Of a DNA stretch of 64,000 nt, positions 60,799 to 64,000 are shown piece after piece. The translations under genes and the position numbers were made by a program. The stretch is from Symbiodinium natans. Taxonomy: Eukaryota > Sar > Dinophyceae > Suessiales > Symbiodiniaceae. Numbering within the stretch: position 1 is the first letter of the stretch; each line of letters begins with the position of its first letter. Under the pieces are notes generated by a model. It was not told where the DNA came from, made no database searches, and saw nothing but the letters and a program-made list of their open reading frames with translations. The stretch covers positions 141,828 to 205,827 of the forward strand of contig CAJNDS010000175.1 of the NCBI GenBank assembly GCA_905221605.1, written 5' to 3'.

Positions 60799-62334
60799 GG
60801 TTTGGACCCCCCAAACGTTGAGGTTTCAAGGTTTGGACCCCCCAAACGTTGAGGTTTCAAGGTTTGGACCCCCCAAACGTTGAGGTTTCAAGGTTTGGAC
60901 CCCCCAAACGTTGAGGTTTCAAGGTTTGGACCCCCCAAACGTTGAGGTTTCAAGGTTTGGACCCCCCAAACGTTGAGGTTTCAAGGTTTGGACCCCCCAA
61001 ACGTTGAGGTTTCAAGGTTTGGACCCCCCAAACCCCAAACGTTGAGGTTTCAAGGTTTGGACCCCCCAAACGTTGAGGTTTCAAGATTTGGACCCCCCAA
61101 ACGTTGAGGTTTCAAGGTTTGGACCCCCCAAACGTTGAGGTTTCAAGGTTTGGACCCCCCAAACGTTGAGGTTTCAAGGTTTGGAGCCCCCAAACGTTGA
61201 GGTTTCAAGGTTTGGACCCCCCAAACGTTGAGGTTTCAAGGTTAGGACCCCCCAAACGTTGAGGTTTCAAGGTTTGGACCCCCCAAACGTTGAGGTTTCA
61301 AGGTTTGGACCCCCCAAACGTTGAGGTTTGGACCCCCCAAATGTTGAGGTTTCAAGGTTTGGACCCCCCAAACGTTGAGGTTTCAAGGTTTGGACCCCCC
61401 AAACGTTGAGGTTTCAAGGTTTGGACCCCCCAAACGTTGAGGTTTCAAGGTTTGGACCCCCCAAACGTTGAGGTTTCAAGGTTTGGACCCCCAAACGTTG
61501 AGGTTTCAAGGTTTGGACCCCCCAAACGTTGAGGTTTCAAGGTTCGGACCCCCCCAAACGTTGAGGTTTCAGGGTTTGGACCCCCCAAACGTTGAGGTTT
61601 CAAGGTTTGGACCCCCCAAACGTTGAGGTTTCAAGGTTTGGACCCCCCAAAAGTTGAGGTTTCAAGGTTTGGACCCCCCAAACGTTGAGGTTTCAAGGTT
61701 TGGACCCCCCAAACGTTGAGGTTTCAAGGTTTGGACCCCCCAAACGTTGAGGTTTCAGGGTTTGGACCCCCCAAACGTTGAGGTTTCAAGGTTTGGACCC
61801 CCCAAACGTTGAGGTTTCAAGGTTTGGACCCCCCAAACGTTGAGGTTTCAAGGTTTGGACCCCCCAAACGTTGAGGTTTCAAGGTTTGGACCCCCCAAAC
61901 GTTGAGGTTTCAAGGTTTGGACCCCCCAAACGTTGAGGTTTCAGGGTTTGGACCCCCCAAACGTTGAGGTTTCAAGGTTTGGACCCCCCAAACGTTGAGG
62001 TTTCAAGGTTTGGACCCCCCAAACGTTGAGGTTTCAAGGTTTGGACCCCCCAAACGTTGAGGTTTCAAGGTTTGGACCCCCCAAACGTTGAGGTTTCAAG
62101 GTTTAGAGCCCCCAAACGTTGAGGTTTCAAGGTTTGGACCCCCCAAAAATTGAGGTTTCAAGGTTGGACCCCCCAAACGTTGAGGTTTCAAGGTTTGGAG
62201 CCCCCAAACGTTGAGGTTTCAAGGTTTGGACCCCCCAAACGTTGAGGTTTCAAGGTTTGGACCCCCCAAACGTTGAGGTTTCAGGTTTGGACCCCCCAAA
62301 CGTTGAGGTTTCAAGGTTTGGACCCCCCAAAAGT
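60799..62334. repeat. 31-bp minisatellite, about 50 copies
   Basis: Highly uniform tandem array. Each unit holds GTTTGGACCCCCCAAAC, a 6-bp inverted repeat with a 5-base loop, followed by GTTGAGGTTTCAAG. Rare variants: one or two units shortened (about 61,321 and 62,281), single substitutions (AGGACC, GGAGCC), and one unit with an extra CCCCAAA (about 61,027). There are no variable spacers. Confidence 0.97.
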
Positions 62335-62483
62335 TGAACGTCAACGTTTGGGCCCAGGGCTGGTCAGCAGGGTTTGGGGTTAGTTAGTGTCGGGGCTAGG
62401 TCCGCAAGTGCAAGCCGACCTTAACGTTTAGTGTCCTGTAAAGTAAGTTGTCTTTGTTGTGTCGTGTACACTCCACAACTTTT

Positions 62484-62509
62484 CCGCGATCCCTAGACAG
62501 GGATCGCGG
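62484..62509. repeat. Perfect 11-bp inverted repeat abutting a telomere block
   Basis: CCGCGATCCCT, then AGAC, then AGGGATCGCGG. The right arm ends two bases before the first full TTTAGGG of the 16-copy block. Confidence 0.9.
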
Positions 62510-62510
62510 G

Positions 62511-62622
62511 TTTAGGGTTTAGGGTTTAGGGTTTAGGGTTTAGGGTTTAGGGTTTAGGGTTTAGGGTTTAGGGTTTAGGGTTTAGGGTTTAGGGTTTAGG
62601 GTTTAGGGTTTAGGGTTTAGGG
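62511..62622. repeat. Telomere-type block, (TTTAGGG)16
   Basis: 112 bases of uninterrupted heptamer, same orientation as the terminal block. Confidence 0.97.
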
Positions 62623-62757
62623 TTCAGCATCTCAAGTCCAAGCATTTCACTAGTAGAGCTCCTTACTCCGGTGTCGAATATCGACCCACCCACCCATTGG
62701 ATCCCATAACATTCTGAAAATATTTTACTTTATGTTTTAACCTCAAAATTTTGGGTT

Positions 62758-62932
62758 CAGTAGGCTGGGCCCGAAACCCTAAAGCCAGCCCAGAGTAGGC
62801 CCTAAACCCTAAAGCCAGCCCAGAGTAGGCCCTAAACCTTAAAGCCAGCCACGAGTAGGCCCTAAACCCTAAAGCCAGCCCCGAGTAGGCCCTAAACCCT
62901 AAAGCCAGCCCAGAGTAGGCCCTAAACAGCCA
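62758..62932. repeat. 30-bp repeat containing CCCTAAA
   Basis: Five to six units of 'gccagcccagagtaggcc' followed by 'ctaaaccctaaa'. Contains the telomere heptamer in reverse orientation. Confidence 0.9.
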
Positions 62933-63140
62933 TTTTTGGTGCTCGTCCGGGAATTTTTGGTGTTTGTCCGGAAATTTTTGGTGCTTGTCCGGGAATTTTT
63001 GGTGCTTGTCCGGGAATTTTTGGTGCTTGTCCGGAAATTTTTGGTGCTTGTCCGGGAATTTTTGGTGCTTGTCCGGAAATGTTTGGTGCTTGTCCGGGAA
63101 TTTTTGGTGTTTGTCCGGGAATTTTTGGTGCTTGTCTGGC
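62933..63140. repeat. 21-bp tandem array, first block
   Basis: About ten units of the 'ggaatttttggtgcttgtcc' type, 21 bp each. As 21 is a multiple of three, several frames stay open on both strands and read as seven-residue repeats. Confidence 0.95.
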
Positions 63141-63224
63141 GCGTCGTCTTCGAAAACCTCCAAAATCCTTGCAAAAACACCGAAAACAAGACGGCCGCCC
63201 AAAATGTCTAATTCTGGCCTTTGG

Positions 63225-63395
63225 GGGAGGCCCCGGGACACTGTCCCAGGGGCGTCCCGGGGTGTCCCGGGGGGTTCCGGGACAACTGTCCCGGGCCTGT
63301 CCCGGGGGGGGCCCGGGACAAAGGTCCCGGACGGAGGGCCCCGGGGGGGTCCCGGGACGACCCGTCCCGGGGGGGCCCCGGGACAACCCGTGTCG
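63225..63395. repeat. Cluster of GTCCCGGGAC-type palindromes
   Basis: GC-rich stretch with about ten copies of CCCGGGAC or GTCCCGGG, several facing each other to form hairpins (for example CCGGGACAACTGTCCCGG). It lies between the two 21-bp arrays. Confidence 0.85.
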
Positions 63396-63446
63396 GGAAC
63401 ACTTTTAGAGAAGCTGGCCAGGCCTGGCCCCACCCCGCCCCACCCT

Positions 63447-63862
63447 CCGGGAATTTTGGTGCTTGTCCGGGAATTTTTGGTGCTCGTCCGGGAATTTTTG
63501 GTGCTTGTCCGGAAATTGTTGGTGCTTGTCCGGGAATTTTTGGTGTTTGTCCGGAAATTTTTGGTGCTTGTCCGGAAATTGTTGGTGCTTGTCCGGGAAT
63601 TTTTGGTGCTTGTCCGGAAATGTTTGGTGCTTGTCCGGAAATTTTTGGTGCTTTGTCCGGGAATTGTTGGTGCTTTGTCCGGAAATTGTTGGTGCTTGTC
63701 CGGGAATTTCTGGTGCTTGTCCGGGAATTTTTGGTGGTTGGCCGTGAATTCTTGCTTGTCCGGGAAGTGTTGGTGCTTGTCCGGAAATTTTTGGTGCTTG
63801 TCCGGGAATGTTTGGTGCTTGTCCGGGAATTTTTGGTGCTTGTCCGGGAAATTTTGGTGGAA
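63447..63862. repeat. 21-bp tandem array, second block
   Basis: About twenty units of the same 21-bp repeat as 62,933-63,140, in the same orientation, with a few single-base insertions (about 63,650 and 63,673) and a degenerate patch near 63,735-63,760. Confidence 0.95.
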
Positions 63863-63907
63863 AACCGCGAATCCATTAGCTTTTAAATATACATAGGTTA
63901 GAGAGTG

Positions 63908-64000
63908 TTTAGGGTTTAGGGTTTAGGGTTTAGGGTTTAGGGTTTAGGGTTTAGGGTTTAGGGTTTAGGGTTTAGGGTTTAGGGTTTAGGGTTTAGGTTT
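63908..64000. repeat. Telomere-type block at the window edge, TTTAGGG x about 13
   Basis: Canonical heptamers running to the last base. The G-rich strand points right, as expected of a chromosome end lying to the right. Confidence 0.97.

Noticed and set aside
60799-62334. Regular 31-bp array considered as a CRISPR array
   Set aside because: Units are directly adjacent without unique spacers, and the surroundings are eukaryotic subtelomere.
62663-63896. Frames of 220-310 codons with KFPDKHQ or SGNFWCL repeats
   Set aside because: Seven-residue repeats come from the 21-bp tandem unit. Several frames on both strands are equally open.

Overview
The window reads as nuclear DNA of a dinoflagellate, most likely a Symbiodiniaceae-type alga. 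The reasons are: plant-type telomere heptamers (TTTAGGG) at the right end; intron-dense genes whose introns often start with GC or GA instead of GT and end AG followed by G; an ankyrin-repeat protein with an N-terminal segment typical of these algae; all recognisable genes on one strand; and very long stretches of microsatellite and minisatellite DNA. Species and family are inference; no rRNA or spliced-leader gene is present.

Layout. 1-4.1 kb: exons of a PP2C-type protein phosphatase, cut by the left edge, with an intronless tRNA pseudouridine synthase (TruA/Pus1 family) lying on the same strand between two PP2C exons. 5.0-5.9 kb: a CAN trinucleotide array. 5.9-10.6 kb: a few exon-like fragments and degenerate tandem repeats. 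10.6-18.9 kb: a starch/glycogen debranching isoamylase (GH13) in at least 16 small exons. 19.6-22.6 kb: degenerate repeats and a G-rich minisatellite field. 23.0-26.2 kb: exons with repeated starch-binding modules of the type found at the N-terminus of alpha-glucan, water dikinases. 30.3-31.5 kb: the ankyrin protein. 31.5-54.8 kb: gene-poor, with microsatellites, an interstitial telomere-like patch at 38.8 kb, a three-copy inverted repeat family at 48 kb, and a few short open segments that I cannot name.

54.8-64 kb is a subtelomeric zone. It holds TTTTCTATTGG-type repeats with a 972-bp tandem duplication, a complete small LTR element (843 bp, 148-bp LTRs, 5-bp target duplication) sitting in telomere-like DNA, a CCCTAAA/TTTAGGG inversion point, a 31-bp minisatellite of about 50 copies, a perfect hairpin abutting a 16-copy telomere block, 21-bp arrays, and a final TTTAGGG block at the window edge, oriented as expected if the chromosome end lies to the right.

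Functionally, the isoamylase and the starch-binding/dikinase-like gene both belong to storage-glucan metabolism and are same-strand neighbours about 4 kb apart. The other genes (phosphatase, tRNA modification, ankyrin) are unrelated housekeeping or interaction functions. Exon limits were found by eye from reading frame and family motifs and should be taken as approximate unless a junction is stated.
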